NCBI GenBank assembly: GCA_009768925.2
Contig: VHIT02000028.1
Span: 62,001-126,000 of the forward strand
Length of the DNA stretch: 64,000 bases
Origin: Cryptosporidium bovis
Taxonomy: Eukaryota; Apicomplexa; Conoidasida; Eucoccidiorida; Cryptosporidiidae
Direction: 5' to 3'
The translations under genes and the position numbers were made by a program. Below, one piece after another: positions 31,210-41,936 of the stretch. Below the pieces are notes generated by a model. It made no database searches and had not been told where the DNA came from. It was given only the letters and a program-made list of their open reading frames with translations. Each line of letters opens with the position of its first letter. The stretch's first letter is position 1.

Positions 31210-33183
31210 ATGAACAGGGATGATTGGAGCGAATATCTTAGAAAACAGAAACTTCGAGATTTAAAGGTTCTGGCTAAAAAGCTGGGGATATATATTAAGT
31301 CAAATACGAAAAAAAGTGACTGTATTGAAATAATCTTAGATACTGCTCCGGACACTATTATAAATTTACCCAGTATAGATGTGAATTCAGGTGATTATCC
31401 TCTGTATTTAAATGATAATTTCCCGAATAATGTGCAAATAAATCAATTCAAAGGTAGCAATAAAATAGATTATTCGAGTACCAATGAAGTTCGCGGAAAT
31501 ATATGTTTTAAAACTAACAATGACAAGAATTTGGTTTGCTCTATGTGTAATCAAATATTTTTTAATGGTAGCATTAAATGCGACGCCTGTTACAGACAAT
31601 TCCACAACTTGTGTGTCGGATATGATGAAAAAATGGAAATTAATAAAAATCAGTTGATGGTTTTCATAGAAGAAATGGCAAGAAGAGAAAAAAATATTGA
31701 TATAAATTCTTTGAAATTCATTTGTCCTTTTTGCAGGTTTATTGCATTGGATCCTTACAATAGCGATATTAAACCTCTTTTTTTTACAACCGTTTACTCA
31801 TATACAGCTATTCACAATATACATCCCAAACATGGAAACCTTAACTTTTCCAATTCAAGTCACTTACCTCAATTTACTTCCAAGTTTGTATTTTCCCCAA
31901 AAACAGTATTTGGTGATGGTTTTTCGTCTGAAATTTTGAATAGAGATGGTTTAATTATCTATTGTTTAAGACTTGACAGAATTGATTTGAATCACGAATT
32001 TCCGAGGTTACTATCTGTAAGAGCCAACAATAAAGTTGTTCAAAACATTGAGTCTCCTAGTTACGACCATATAAGGCGAGATTGTCCCATAGATCTGAAA
32101 GGTTTCATTGTTTCTAACAATTTAATTTCAAAAACTAATCTCAACATTACATTCAATACATTGAATGCATTTTTTCGGGAAGATTCTGTTGGGAAGCAAT
32201 GTTTATCAATTCCTACTGCGCCTTTTATCATTGGTGTTTTCCACACGAAATCACTAACTTCGGAGGAAATAATTAATTCTTTGATTTTAGAAAGGTCTTT
32301 ATCCTTTAACATTTCCAAAGCACATTTTAGAAATATTATTGAAAATGAGTTTTATTCCAATAACTTTGAGCAACAAATAGATGAGGATTCCCCTGATGAT
32401 ATTGTTTGTCTTAATAAGGATCAATCACTTAATGTACTATGCCCACTAACTATGGATATAATTGAATTACCTGCAAGAGGATATTTTTGTAAGCACATTA
32501 ATTGCTTTGATCTTAAGGCGTTCATTCAAATAAACTCAACAATCAAGGCATTTAATACACGTTGGAAGTGTCCCTATTGCTATCAAATCATAAGACCAAG
32601 CATGTTAATTATTGATAATTTTGTAAAGAGCCTGATTTCAAATAAGGGAATTCAGAAAGATAATAAAATTGTAATAAACTCCTCTATATTTAGCGAAATT
32701 CAGTCCTCCGATGGAGAGTCTGCAAATGTAAATACTGGTCTACAATCAATATATAAACAAGATATGTGCCTTAAGGAAATTAGTTCAGCTGCAATCTGGG
32801 ATTCTAATGATGTTAGACCTGAAAATATATCAGAATTTATACAGTCGAATTCAGGGTCGCTTCAAAATGATCAAGTAGAAATAATTAATATATCAGATGA
32901 TGATGAAGAGGTTAATCCTATATATTCAAATTCCATTGACAATTGTAGGGAACAGGTTGTACGAGAAAACGTAAATATAATGAGCAATGAAATGATTGAA
33001 GACCCATACTCTGAATATATACTTAAGACTTTGTCGATTCAAGGGTCTTCTGAAATAGAAGAAGTATTTCCTGAATCATCGAAGAAGAGAAGGGTATTTT
33101 TTGAACCATCTTCTCACGAATCTTCCGACAAAAAGATTACCTCATCCAACTATGACAAAGTATCACTATCACTTAGATTATAA
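31210..33183 (+). CDS. SIZ/PIAS-type SUMO E3 ligase (SAP, PHD, PINIT, SP-RING)
   Basis: Protein of 657 residues. An N-terminal SAP-like helix pair at about 10-45 (LRKQKLRDLKVLAKKLGI) should bind DNA or scaffold regions. A PHD-type zinc finger lies at about 108-176 (CSMCNQIF ... CDACYRQFHNLCVG ... CPFC). A PINIT-like region follows. The SP-RING at about 408-470 has VLCPLTMDIIELPARG, a CKHINCFDLKAF core and WKCPYCYQIIRP. A SUMO-interacting motif, EIINISDDDEE, is near 556. This is the full plant/yeast SIZ1 architecture, and the PHD finger is shared with plant SIZ1 rather than animal PIAS. It transfers SUMO from Ubc9 to nuclear substrates. Convergent with the MAP kinase gene, 47 bp apart. Confidence 0.88.
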   Translation: MNRDDWSEYLRKQKLRDLKVLAKKLGIYIKSNTKKSDCIEIILDTAPDTIINLPSIDVNSGDYPLYLNDNFPNNVQINQFKGSNKIDYSSTNEVRGNICFKTNNDKNLVCSMCNQIFFNGSIKCDACYRQFHNLCVGYDEKMEINKNQLMVFIEEMARREKNIDINSLKFICPFCRFIALDPYNSDIKPLFFTTVYSYTAIHNIHPKHGNLNFSNSSHLPQFTSKFVFSPKTVFGDGFSSEILNRDGLIIYCLRLDRIDLNHEFPRLLSVRANNKVVQNIESPSYDHIRRDCPIDLKGFIVSNNLISKTNLNITFNTLNAFFREDSVGKQCLSIPTAPFIIGVFHTKSLTSEEIINSLILERSLSFNISKAHFRNIIENEFYSNNFEQQIDEDSPDDIVCLNKDQSLNVLCPLTMDIIELPARGYFCKHINCFDLKAFIQINSTIKAFNTRWKCPYCYQIIRPSMLIIDNFVKSLISNKGIQKDNKIVINSSIFSEIQSSDGESANVNTGLQSIYKQDMCLKEISSAAIWDSNDVRPENISEFIQSNSGSLQNDQVEIINISDDDEEVNPIYSNSIDNCREQVVRENVNIMSNEMIEDPYSEYILKTLSIQGSSEIEEVFPESSKKRRVFFEPSSHESSDKKITSSNYDKVSLSLRL

Positions 33184-33230
33184 ACATTAAACTAAAATTT
33201 AGTAGGATTATATATATTAGGATATAGAAG

Positions 33231-35351
33231 TTAATATCTCATAAAATAATGCTTATTTATGTCCCTATTTCCCTGGGCCGTGAGGAAGGGAGGAGGATTC
33301 ACTTTTACTGCGTTTTGGTTAGTTCCTGATATTGAATTGGATGAATTACCGTGGTTTAAATTCGAACCTTGAATATTTATTTGGTTGTAACTTAGGATAT
33401 TTGAGGTCGAACTTCTGTTTTGTTTGTGAACTTTATTTGACTGGTTTAAGTTTCTGCTGGAAGTTCTATACTCTGGAACTTTACTTCTAATAATGTTATT
33501 CCCAGTTTGTTGAATAAAAATCGAGTCCATTGTTGACCCCTTAGAAACTAAATCACAATATTTAGATTCTTGCCCCATTAATACTGTATTTCCAGAAGTC
33601 TGTTGCCTAACTTTATTATGAATATACGCTCTTGGATAATAAACGTGTGAATTGTTCACTCCGGTATTAATGGAATAGGTAGTATTGGATTGATTCCTTA
33701 CTACTGCACCAATTGCTTGATTAATTGGCTCCCTTGTATTTAAATTTGAGTCTACTACTTTGCGAACTCCATTATTAGAAACATTTGATAAAGCATCTCT
33801 AGATGCTCCGCCATTTATTAATGAACCGTTATTCCCCCCGTAATACGCTGAAGAATAACAACCTGTTGCAGATCTCATTTGTTGAATATGCCTTTCATCC
33901 ACCTGTCTATTATTCAAATTTTTATTTAAAACAGTGGAAGGAACTTTGTTAGAATAAGATCCGGAAATAAAAGTGTTGTAAACTTGTGAAAAGAAACTTC
34001 CTATTGTTCCCGTTCCTTTTTTATCAGTAGACTGTTTATTTCCAATATTATTAGATTGATCCTTAAAGTTTTTTTCACTCGGTGTAATCTTTTTCAAGTC
34101 ATTTACCTCGGGAGTGTTTTTCCCTTTAGAGGCCTCACTTACTCCAAAATTATTTTTTTCTGTTCCGGCAGAATCATTAGAATAAAATGTATTGTGGGAC
34201 TTTATCACCCCTCTCTTTCTTTTTGATATTTCAGCATAAAGACGGCTTCTATAATCTTCAACTGATTGTTTTATGTTATCATTTATCGGTATTGTTATAA
34301 TTTGGTCACATTCTGGCTCCTCCTCTGGATTATGAAAGATGGAAACATAAGGGTGCTTCAGTGCACCATTCGCCGAAATTCTTTTGTTCGGGTTAAATTG
34401 TAGCAGTTTATCAAGCAAATCAATTGCTTGTTTATCACAATCCGCACTTGGATTTATACTCAATAAAAGGTTTTTCCACCTACTAAAGCTATCTTTTATG
34501 TTTTTGTTCACCAATTGGGTTTTTTCTCTTAGTGAATCCATCATTGTTGATGCAAATGGTGATTGTATTGCCTCGATATCGTCATTAGATGGGAATTCAA
34601 TAACACTTATTATTTTTTCTAATTGATTCATTGTAGAAGAGCCTGGAAATATCGGTTTCCCACATAAAATCTCTCCTAAAATACAACCTAAGGACCACAT
34701 ATCTATCCCTTTGGTATATTTTGTTGAACCTAATAAAATCTCTGGGGCCCTGTACCATCTTGTTGCAACATAATCAGTAAGAATCGGTTGATCTGTGTCA
34801 TCACAACTACCTGAATAACCTCCAGCATCAACCTGTGGAATGTTGTTGGTAATGCGTCTTGTGTTAACAAAACTACGTGATAACCCAAAATCTGCAACTT
34901 TTACATGACACTCTGCATTCAAAAGTATATTAGAAGGCTTCATATCGCGGTGTAAAAGACCACCACTGTGTAAATATTTAATAACTTTGGATAGTTGATA
35001 GACAACATATTGTTTATGAACAGTTTCCAGTATATTTGCACGTATGACTGCATGCAGGTCAGTTTCCATGTAATCGAAAACTAGATAAACGTCTTTATCG
35101 TTGTCAGCTCTAAGGACATTCAGTAAATTGACTATATTTTCATGGCCAGTCAGCTTAGATAAAATCATTATTTCTCTGAATGTCCTCTGTGCATCAGTGG
35201 CATTTTGAAATGCATCAAATATCTTTTTAACCGCAACTACCTCCCCAGTTCTCCTATCAATAGATTTCCAAACAACCCCATATGCACCTTTTCCCAGCTT
35301 TTTAATTAGTTCATATTTTCTTAATACATGTCTATCAACTCTCTCACTCAT
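33231..35351 (-). CDS. ERK7/MAPK15-like MAP kinase with long C-terminal tail
   Basis: Protein of 706 residues. Kinase domain about 13-350: GKGAYGVVWKSID loop, AVKKIF lysine, HRDMKPSNILLN loop, DFGLSRS, activation motif TDY before VATRWYRAPE, and DMWSLGCILGEIL. The domain closes with QFNPNKRISANGALKHPYV. An insert of about 25 residues separates DFGLSRS from TDY. The opening DRHVLRKYELIKKLGKGAYG and overall features match ERK7/8, which autophosphorylates its activation loop; relatives carry TEY, so TDY is a variant. The last 350 residues are Asn/Ser-rich and low-complexity. In Toxoplasma ERK7 is needed for the apical complex. A C. parvum MAP kinase with TDY is known, and this is probably its orthologue. 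Confidence 0.93.
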   Translation of the reverse strand: MSERVDRHVLRKYELIKKLGKGAYGVVWKSIDRRTGEVVAVKKIFDAFQNATDAQRTFREIMILSKLTGHENIVNLLNVLRADNDKDVYLVFDYMETDLHAVIRANILETVHKQYVVYQLSKVIKYLHSGGLLHRDMKPSNILLNAECHVKVADFGLSRSFVNTRRITNNIPQVDAGGYSGSCDDTDQPILTDYVATRWYRAPEILLGSTKYTKGIDMWSLGCILGEILCGKPIFPGSSTMNQLEKIISVIEFPSNDDIEAIQSPFASTMMDSLREKTQLVNKNIKDSFSRWKNLLLSINPSADCDKQAIDLLDKLLQFNPNKRISANGALKHPYVSIFHNPEEEPECDQIITIPINDNIKQSVEDYRSRLYAEISKRKRGVIKSHNTFYSNDSAGTEKNNFGVSEASKGKNTPEVNDLKKITPSEKNFKDQSNNIGNKQSTDKKGTGTIGSFFSQVYNTFISGSYSNKVPSTVLNKNLNNRQVDERHIQQMRSATGCYSSAYYGGNNGSLINGGASRDALSNVSNNGVRKVVDSNLNTREPINQAIGAVVRNQSNTTYSINTGVNNSHVYYPRAYIHNKVRQQTSGNTVLMGQESKYCDLVSKGSTMDSIFIQQTGNNIIRSKVPEYRTSSRNLNQSNKVHKQNRSSTSNILSYNQINIQGSNLNHGNSSNSISGTNQNAVKVNPPPFLTAQGNRDINKHYFMRY

Positions 35352-36008
35352 TTCAAATCAATAACTATCAGCCCTTTAAAGGATTCTCAAAGATAATTCT
35401 TAGAAAAGAACTGTGGAAAATAAATCTGTCCTCAATATTAACTCTTAAATAACATTACTTGAACAAAGAAATTACTAGTGCTGTAAATAAAATAACTAGT
35501 CAATACCAGTATTAAATTCGTCTCAGAAACAATAACTCAATTTTCAGCCAGTTATTGCTTCAAAATTTGACCTTATAAAATATCCAGTTATTTTTTTCCA
35601 TCTATTTGAAAGTTCTTTTCATTAATCAAGTTCCAAAGTATTCTTGTTGAAACTTATATGTATGAATTGACAAAATAAAATATCTATTAAAAAAATCTAT
35701 TAATACTTTTATTAAATTTAAAAAACTATTTCTTCTGTTAACTCATTTCGATTATTAGCTCATATTTATTCACTAATTGAGGTACACACGTTCCAGCGCT
35801 CACAAAATTACGTACAACTATTCATATAAATGCAGACAAATAATAGATCCGGTAAAATATTAGAGAATTTAAAAAAAATATCTTGACCTTACATTAGGTC
35901 CGACAATTTATTCTGATAAAAGCGTCAGATATGTTAAAGAAAACTTTGTCTATTTATGGTATGAAATACAAAATCAATGTATTCTCTTCGCTAAAATGTC
36001 TCTTGCCC
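35352..36008. promoter_or_regulatory. Upstream region of the MAP kinase
   Basis: This 657-bp AT-rich region separates two minus-strand genes. Nothing recognisable is seen beyond short direct A/T runs. Confidence 0.4.
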
Positions 36009-39000
36009 TCACTTTTTCCTAACGGGGTATAGCTTCGTCTGTCTTTTTCGTGATTCTCTTATTCTCCTACTCTCTTCAAGTGGCAAAATTGGCATTGTTG
36101 ATATCATACTTGAGTATTCTTTTTCCTTTTTAATGCTCATTAAAATATTGAAGAAGGACCACCTAGGACACTCACATTCTTCACAACATCCAAGTAACTG
36201 GAATTTCTCAACGAACACTAACTTTATTATTAGGTTATGTATCAATGTTTTCTTTGAGTTTAATTCTTCCTGCGGTCCTAATGGATTATTTAGGACCGAA
36301 TTAAAAGAGACACTATTTTCAGCGTCGCGAGAATCACAACAGAATGAACGTGAATCTTTTTCATCAGAAGTAATACCTCCGAGTATGTTTTCTTCATTAC
36401 TATATAAATAATGCTTAATATTCTTTGAGTACCTTGTACGGCATGAAAGTGCGGAAAGCAGACAATATATCCGTCTACCTTCGGGTGTCAAAAATGAGAA
36501 TGGGTTACTATGCAAAGAATCATATAAATGAAATCTTGAATTATTTACTCCTTTTGACATTAAATTAGAGGCTACATTTTTCAGTTCACTTTCTTCGATA
36601 TAATCACTAAATTGAGAAGCAATAATTTCTCTCAAAAATTCAATCTTAATATTTAAATAAGTCTCGTTCTCACATATATTAACTGTCTCTAGGAGGGAAT
36701 CATAAAATTGCCCCAGAACTACAAAAAAATCTTTAATTGGACCGAAAATTCTTTTATTCTTCAAAGATTGAGTATCTTCAATCACTACACCATTTAAATC
36801 TTTTCCATCAAATATAAACCTTGACAATCTCTCAACCAGCCTTATGTTATAAAACAAATTCTTCAACGTAATAAAGGAACCAAATTGTATTCCCAACTCG
36901 AATATAGTCCTACACTGAATTGCAATAAAACTGTTTTCCCTCTTCCTTATAAATAGGTTTAACAGCCAGTCCCAAAATTCATAAGATAAGTTGTTTATAA
37001 GTTCACGTTTGTCGTCATATAGCAGTATTAACTTAACAATAGTTAAATGGGAAACTAGATTCCCTATCTCGCCTGAATATTCACAAATATGTATGTATTT
37101 ACTCAAGATCAAATCACAAAACTTAAATAAATATGGCCTCAAAACATCAATAATCTCATGTCTAAAACAACCAATTATGTTGTCCGTTGAGAAGGTTAAA
37201 ACTATTATTTCTTCCAAAAGGTTCAACAGTCTAAACTTGACTATTTTATCGCTTTCAGCGCTGAACTCGTGATTAAGTATGACAAATTCACAAATGTATT
37301 GAATTAAAGATGATTCAATAAATATAATATTTATTAATTGTAGGCTCTTCTCTAAGTGGTGTCTAACAACTTCGAAACTCTTCTCTACAAACTTAACTTT
37401 GTCTAATTTATAACTACTATCTGGAAAATAATCACAACTCCCTTTCTCTGTTTCTACTTGTATTATAATTTGTTTTGAATAATTAAATCCTAATTTGATG
37501 TTCTCGGTATTACTTGCTCTATTTGATATTTCATCATTTCCACTTATCCCAATTTTGTATCCTGTTTCACCCTTTGAGAGCAAATATGCAGTTTCATATG
37601 ACAAGATAGAATTTGTGTCAGAATTCGGACCACATCTAGGGTTAAGACTGTTGAAGCAATTATTATTTTCACCACTGTATACCAGCCATAACAATCCTAT
37701 ACTCATCATATTAATAGGTAAGCCGCATTGTTCAGGTCTCAGATACTCGACCAATCTAGAAATGAATTCAATTACTCCAGAAAGGACTTGTGTGTTAAAT
37801 GAAAAATCACCTTTGAAAAGTTTCTCGGACTTATTAGGATTATTGTTAGAATACTTGTACGAAATTGGATATATTAGACTCTGAATGAAATTATTTTCAA
37901 CTGACCAATTATAAATTATTTCAGAAACTCCCAAGTCTTGAAATTGCTCACGCATATTCTGTTCTTTAGTTTTGCCAAGAATAGGACCACCATCATCATC
38001 CGAATGTCCAGAATCTATGGATGAATAAGACCGATTAAGATGACTCTCAGTTTTAATTACGCAAACTACTCCAAAAAATCTCAGCAAAAAATCCTGTATT
38101 GATGAATAATGAATATATGGAATTAAAAATAACGGGCCATCACATTCAAGAAATGTTGAAACAAAGCACTCTTTTGAGCTGGCAAAACATATTTCTAGTA
38201 TCCTACCAACGTAAAACAGTAATTTATTATGGTCCCCCGAAAAAGGGTTATTGATTTTATCATTTATAGTCATAATTGTACTCTTAAAATCGGAGTCGTT
38301 CAAATAATGTGTTTCTATTTTTAAGTATTGAATTAATCTTTTTATAATTTGAGGGACGTATTTAAAATCAAAAATATTTATATTTTTAACCTTGTAAATA
38401 CTGGTTTCAAATAGATTAACTTCTTTGAAAAATTTATTTATATTATTGTCGATATAATTGAACAACCGTGAATCTTCAACTTCTGAAATTATTCTGGAAG
38501 TAGGCAACAGCATCGAATTTCCAGTGTTATAATTTGTGTTATTATATTTATTATTGGATTTACAAGAATCCATGCTACGTAGGTTCATATTCACAATGCA
38601 AAAGTATAGCATTGCAGATAAAATATAATAATTTTCTATTTTTAAATCGAAGTTTAATCCCTCAAATATATTCGTACACTTTTCTGGAAGAAGTATATCC
38701 ATCAATGACTCAATTACTAGCCCACCTGCTCTTCCAGATAGGTAATTTGAAATACATTCTTCGAGCAATGAAAAACATGTATCAGCACTTTTATTTCCAG
38801 GAGATTGGTAATTACAACTAAATATATTGTTTAATACATATATAAGAGAAATAGTACAATTTCTTTGAATATCAAAATCTCTTCCAGAAGTTTCGTCAAC
38901 CTCAAAGTTGAGATTTATTATTGACCGGAGATTTTTCATCCTACTTTCTGAATTTTGAATTATTGACTGGTTCGTAATGTCTATATTTGACCCAAATATT

Positions 39001-39191
39001 GACTCATTAATCATTTTTAATAATTCCAGTTCAAACTCAACCTCGTTTAATGGAAACAATTTTTCTATTTTTTTGGTATTATTTATATAACCTGTTTTTG
39101 ATTCATTTTCACAAACTTCGTAAAAAGTTTCTATTGCGTTGGATTCAGGATAATTATTTGAATCATTGCATAATACTACTTTCTCATTCAT
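36009..39191 (-). CDS. SAPS-like (PP6 regulatory subunit) helical protein, tentative
   Basis: Single exon, 1060 residues, helical throughout with no membrane segment. The segment FLIPYIHYSSIQDFLLRFFG resembles the conserved HIGTSAIMDLLLRL helix of SAPS-domain PP6 regulatory subunits. The order around it (an upstream CDGPLFL, then IPINMMSIGLL and late LLNLLEEIIVLT) is compatible with that fold. SAPS proteins (PPP6R1-3, yeast Sap155/185/190) target the PP6/Sit4 phosphatase catalytic subunit. The resemblance covers short stretches only. A basic C-terminal tail (RRIRESRKRQTK) could be nuclear targeting. Alternatives: an unrelated armadillo-type scaffold. Confidence 0.5.
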   Translation of the reverse strand: MNEKVVLCNDSNNYPESNAIETFYEVCENESKTGYINNTKKIEKLFPLNEVEFELELLKMINESIFGSNIDITNQSIIQNSESRMKNLRSIINLNFEVDETSGRDFDIQRNCTISLIYVLNNIFSCNYQSPGNKSADTCFSLLEECISNYLSGRAGGLVIESLMDILLPEKCTNIFEGLNFDLKIENYYILSAMLYFCIVNMNLRSMDSCKSNNKYNNTNYNTGNSMLLPTSRIISEVEDSRLFNYIDNNINKFFKEVNLFETSIYKVKNINIFDFKYVPQIIKRLIQYLKIETHYLNDSDFKSTIMTINDKINNPFSGDHNKLLFYVGRILEICFASSKECFVSTFLECDGPLFLIPYIHYSSIQDFLLRFFGVVCVIKTESHLNRSYSSIDSGHSDDDGGPILGKTKEQNMREQFQDLGVSEIIYNWSVENNFIQSLIYPISYKYSNNNPNKSEKLFKGDFSFNTQVLSGVIEFISRLVEYLRPEQCGLPINMMSIGLLWLVYSGENNNCFNSLNPRCGPNSDTNSILSYETAYLLSKGETGYKIGISGNDEISNRASNTENIKLGFNYSKQIIIQVETEKGSCDYFPDSSYKLDKVKFVEKSFEVVRHHLEKSLQLINIIFIESSLIQYICEFVILNHEFSAESDKIVKFRLLNLLEEIIVLTFSTDNIIGCFRHEIIDVLRPYLFKFCDLILSKYIHICEYSGEIGNLVSHLTIVKLILLYDDKRELINNLSYEFWDWLLNLFIRKRENSFIAIQCRTIFELGIQFGSFITLKNLFYNIRLVERLSRFIFDGKDLNGVVIEDTQSLKNKRIFGPIKDFFVVLGQFYDSLLETVNICENETYLNIKIEFLREIIASQFSDYIEESELKNVASNLMSKGVNNSRFHLYDSLHSNPFSFLTPEGRRIYCLLSALSCRTRYSKNIKHYLYSNEENILGGITSDEKDSRSFCCDSRDAENSVSFNSVLNNPLGPQEELNSKKTLIHNLIIKLVFVEKFQLLGCCEECECPRWSFFNILMSIKKEKEYSSMISTMPILPLEESRRIRESRKRQTKLYPVRKK

Positions 39192-39867
39192 AATTATGTC
39201 ACCGTTTGTTAGGTGTAAATGAAATTTTAGTAGCTAAATTTTATTTGAATACAACAAATTAAAGCTAATCATCAACCAACTCAAACTCTCAAACCCCACA
39301 AAAATGTATCCCTTATACCAGGTATATGTACCATTCAATCAACTATTTAATGCAAACTATGATTGATCTAATAAAATTTACCTTCAGTTCCCAGTGCGCA
39401 ACTGGATCTCATTTGATTACTAAAGGACTATCTTATTTCTCTGTTAAATTTCATGCAAAGAGACTAGACACAACATTGCGCCACTCATTCAATTAATATT
39501 TCTTTATAAAATGTGTAATAGCATGCAAACTTGTATACTATATGGCTGATCATCAATTACACTGCGCCGTTTAATGAGATTAATATAAAAATGCGATATA
39601 TTGTTTTGTATACTTGTGTTATTGCTTAGACTATCCGGCGTTAAATAGTAGATCAGTTACTAATTCATGTTTATTTTGTCGATATTTTTATTGCAAGTGA
39701 GCAAGTAACGTTTGTGTCTCTTTTAATTTAAATTTCTTTTTATATTTTCCGTAATGGATGTGTGAAAAAAAAGCTCAAGATATTCCCAAAAAGGAATATT
39801 CCAAGGCATCGGCTTCAAATATATGATTAATTGCTCACTTATGAATTCAGTATCGTAGGATTTGATA
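39192..39867. promoter_or_regulatory. Divergent promoter, 676 bp
   Basis: Separates divergent starts of the SAPS-like gene and an orphan gene. Contains GCATGCAA near 39521 and GCGCC/GCGCCG elements near 39478 and 39564. No RNA gene or coding frame is evident. Confidence 0.4.
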
Positions 39868-40974
39868 ATGATTAAAAGGAATATTGATTCAAGCCGTTAT
39901 ATAAACCTGATGGATGAGAGACTAAAAATTAAATCAATTGAGAGATTCAGACCAAGTGATATTTTTTCAGGGCCGCACTATCTGAAAGATTCAATAGAAA
40001 AAGAAAGAATTAAGAAGACTTCTGAAGAAATACATGATAGAACCCACAAAAGTTTGTGGTCAAAAAACGCAACGGACCATTTTGATGCCTCATGTTCAAT
40101 TGGGAATTTACTATGTGAAAAAAGAGACTCAGATGAGTCAAAACGAGAATATCTAAGGAAGATTCATCAGGAAAGGGTGAATAACGAGAAACAAGAAGCT
40201 TTTGTAAAGAATACATCTGCAAAAGTACAGAAATTATTTAGAGAATATTACAGTGATGTTGTACTCGGAAATGAAGGTAATAAGAGAAAGGAGATGATTT
40301 CAAACATCCAAAATCATGGAAAAATAGTAGGTGACAAATTTGATGATAAAGTGAAAATTTTCAGAAAAAAATATCCTGCTTATTCTAATATCTTCAATGA
40401 TGAGAACCTTTCAGTACACAATGAACTCGAAAACTATGAATTCTCCCACTGCAAATCAAGAATAGGTGGCAGAAAGTCAGTTGAATATGATTCTGTTGCG
40501 GGTTTGCTTTCACCAGATATACCAATTCAAAAAAATAATTCCACAAACAGCCGCAAAGCTGCACTAAATAACGACGAAAGTGATAGGTCCGAACTTAGAA
40601 TGACACAACTTATATCAAGTTTTACTCCTGTACAGAGAAATTTAAGTTCCAAATTACATGGAAGTGAATTCTATTACAAAGCTATCAATAATCCAGGGGT
40701 CGTCTTTTCTGTTAAATTCAGATTGAAAAACACGTCCTTTGAGCATAATGAAAAATTCATAAAAGAAATTGCCATAGCTTCCGACACTTTTGCATTCCAG
40801 ATAGATGTCGAATTTGACCCAGTATTATGGAACCCAAAAGGTTTCATAACTGGAAAACTCAGATTTTTCGATCAAGGACTAATTCAATTTAAAGAGAAGT
40901 TGAGTGAGTTCGGAATAGAATTTGAAAAAATTGGTGAAATTCAGAAAGAGGAAGTAAATAATAATATTAAATGA
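39868..40974 (+). CDS. Unknown protein, charged N-terminus and folded C-terminus
   Basis: Protein of 368 residues from the ATG at 39868 (the frame before it starts only at a TTG). The first 150 residues are Lys/Glu/Arg-rich and probably helical (KREYLRKIHQERVNNEKQEAF). The middle is Ser/Asn-rich and disordered. Residues about 255-355 look folded, with alternating strands (FSVKFRLKN, FAFQIDVEFDP, FITGKLRFFDQGLIQF). I do not recognise the family; there is no signal peptide, membrane segment or zinc motif. It is convergent with the SNARE gene, 25 bp apart. Confidence 0.68.
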   Translation: MIKRNIDSSRYINLMDERLKIKSIERFRPSDIFSGPHYLKDSIEKERIKKTSEEIHDRTHKSLWSKNATDHFDASCSIGNLLCEKRDSDESKREYLRKIHQERVNNEKQEAFVKNTSAKVQKLFREYYSDVVLGNEGNKRKEMISNIQNHGKIVGDKFDDKVKIFRKKYPAYSNIFNDENLSVHNELENYEFSHCKSRIGGRKSVEYDSVAGLLSPDIPIQKNNSTNSRKAALNNDESDRSELRMTQLISSFTPVQRNLSSKLHGSEFYYKAINNPGVVFSVKFRLKNTSFEHNEKFIKEIAIASDTFAFQIDVEFDPVLWNPKGFITGKLRFFDQGLIQFKEKLSEFGIEFEKIGEIQKEEVNNNIK

Positions 40975-40999
40975 TTTCTTTTGATACACTTATAACTGT

Positions 41000-41689
41000 T
41001 TATGCTAATTTTATATAGAGCGTGACAGAAACTAGGAATATAAGGACGAAGGCTAGTATGAAGTTTTGCCTCGTTTGTAAATTTGTTATCAAGTTAATAA
41101 CATTCGAAATCCTGTTAATCGATTTCTTCCTCAAAGAACGAGTTTTCTCCGAAATATTCTTAATCGTTTGGTTTTGAGCTATTAGAGACTGTGTTGAAGA
41201 GCGTGCTTGCTCAACTATTGAACTCAATTGTGAAATAGAATCCTGAAGTGACTTTTTTTCCCCAAATAACTGTGCCCTTTCAAATGAATCCCCACCAGTT
41301 TTCTCAAAATTCAGACTTTGAAATTTCGATTCAGTATTCTTCATAAATAAATTAAGCTTCTTCCTTCTAGAATCGATGTATCTGCAAATATTAATATAAT
41401 CATTCTTCAGTGCTTGTATCAAGTTTTCGTACCTATCGGAAGAGATGAAACTTTCACATTTAATATAACTCATCTCTTTCTCGAACGAATTAAATAAATC
41501 ATTTATATCAGATTTCAAAAGTTCAATTTCACTTATCCAAGAGGTCTTATCCATCCCTCTGTTGTTGAAAGTAATCTCATCTCCTGCCTCACAATCGTGC
41601 TCTTCACTCCAGCTCTTGCTCTTTAAAGAGTCAAGTAACCCCAACTTATTTTCAAGTTCAATTTGTATTCCACGTAGATGAACACTCAT
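41000..41689 (-). CDS. Golgi Qb-SNARE (GOS28/Gos1-like)
   Basis: Protein of 229 residues with the layout of a tail-anchored SNARE. It has N-terminal helices (to about 130), a SNARE coiled coil at about 145-205 (LQDSISQLSSIVEQARSSTQ, with LIAQNQTI giving a glutamine at the expected layer), and a C-terminal membrane anchor FILAFVLIFLVSVTLYI at about 210-227. The junction INLITNLQTRQNFILAF resembles GOS28 (Gos1), whose anchor follows a similar basic linker. Role: vesicle fusion within the Golgi. Membrin/Bos1 and Vti1 are alternatives; the SNARE class is more certain than the exact orthologue. Confidence 0.75.
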   Translation of the reverse strand: MSVHLRGIQIELENKLGLLDSLKSKSWSEEHDCEAGDEITFNNRGMDKTSWISEIELLKSDINDLFNSFEKEMSYIKCESFISSDRYENLIQALKNDYINICRYIDSRRKKLNLFMKNTESKFQSLNFEKTGGDSFERAQLFGEKKSLQDSISQLSSIVEQARSSTQSLIAQNQTIKNISEKTRSLRKKSINRISNVINLITNLQTRQNFILAFVLIFLVSVTLYIKLA

Positions 41690-41936
41690 TTTAAGTCCTG
41701 TTACATATCAGCTCTCATTTTACCTCCGCTTCCGTTCTTAATGTGAAGTTTAAATTGTTTACACAACCATTAACGAAAATCGTTATACCGCGAAAAGTTA
41801 AAAAACTGAAAATGCTAATAATGCAGTGATTCCTATAGAAACAAGACAGAGATAACCATTGTATTTAATAAATGGTTCAGTTTATATACATATTGATAAG
41901 GGAGGAACTAACTATTTAAATGGAGAGCATTCCTTG

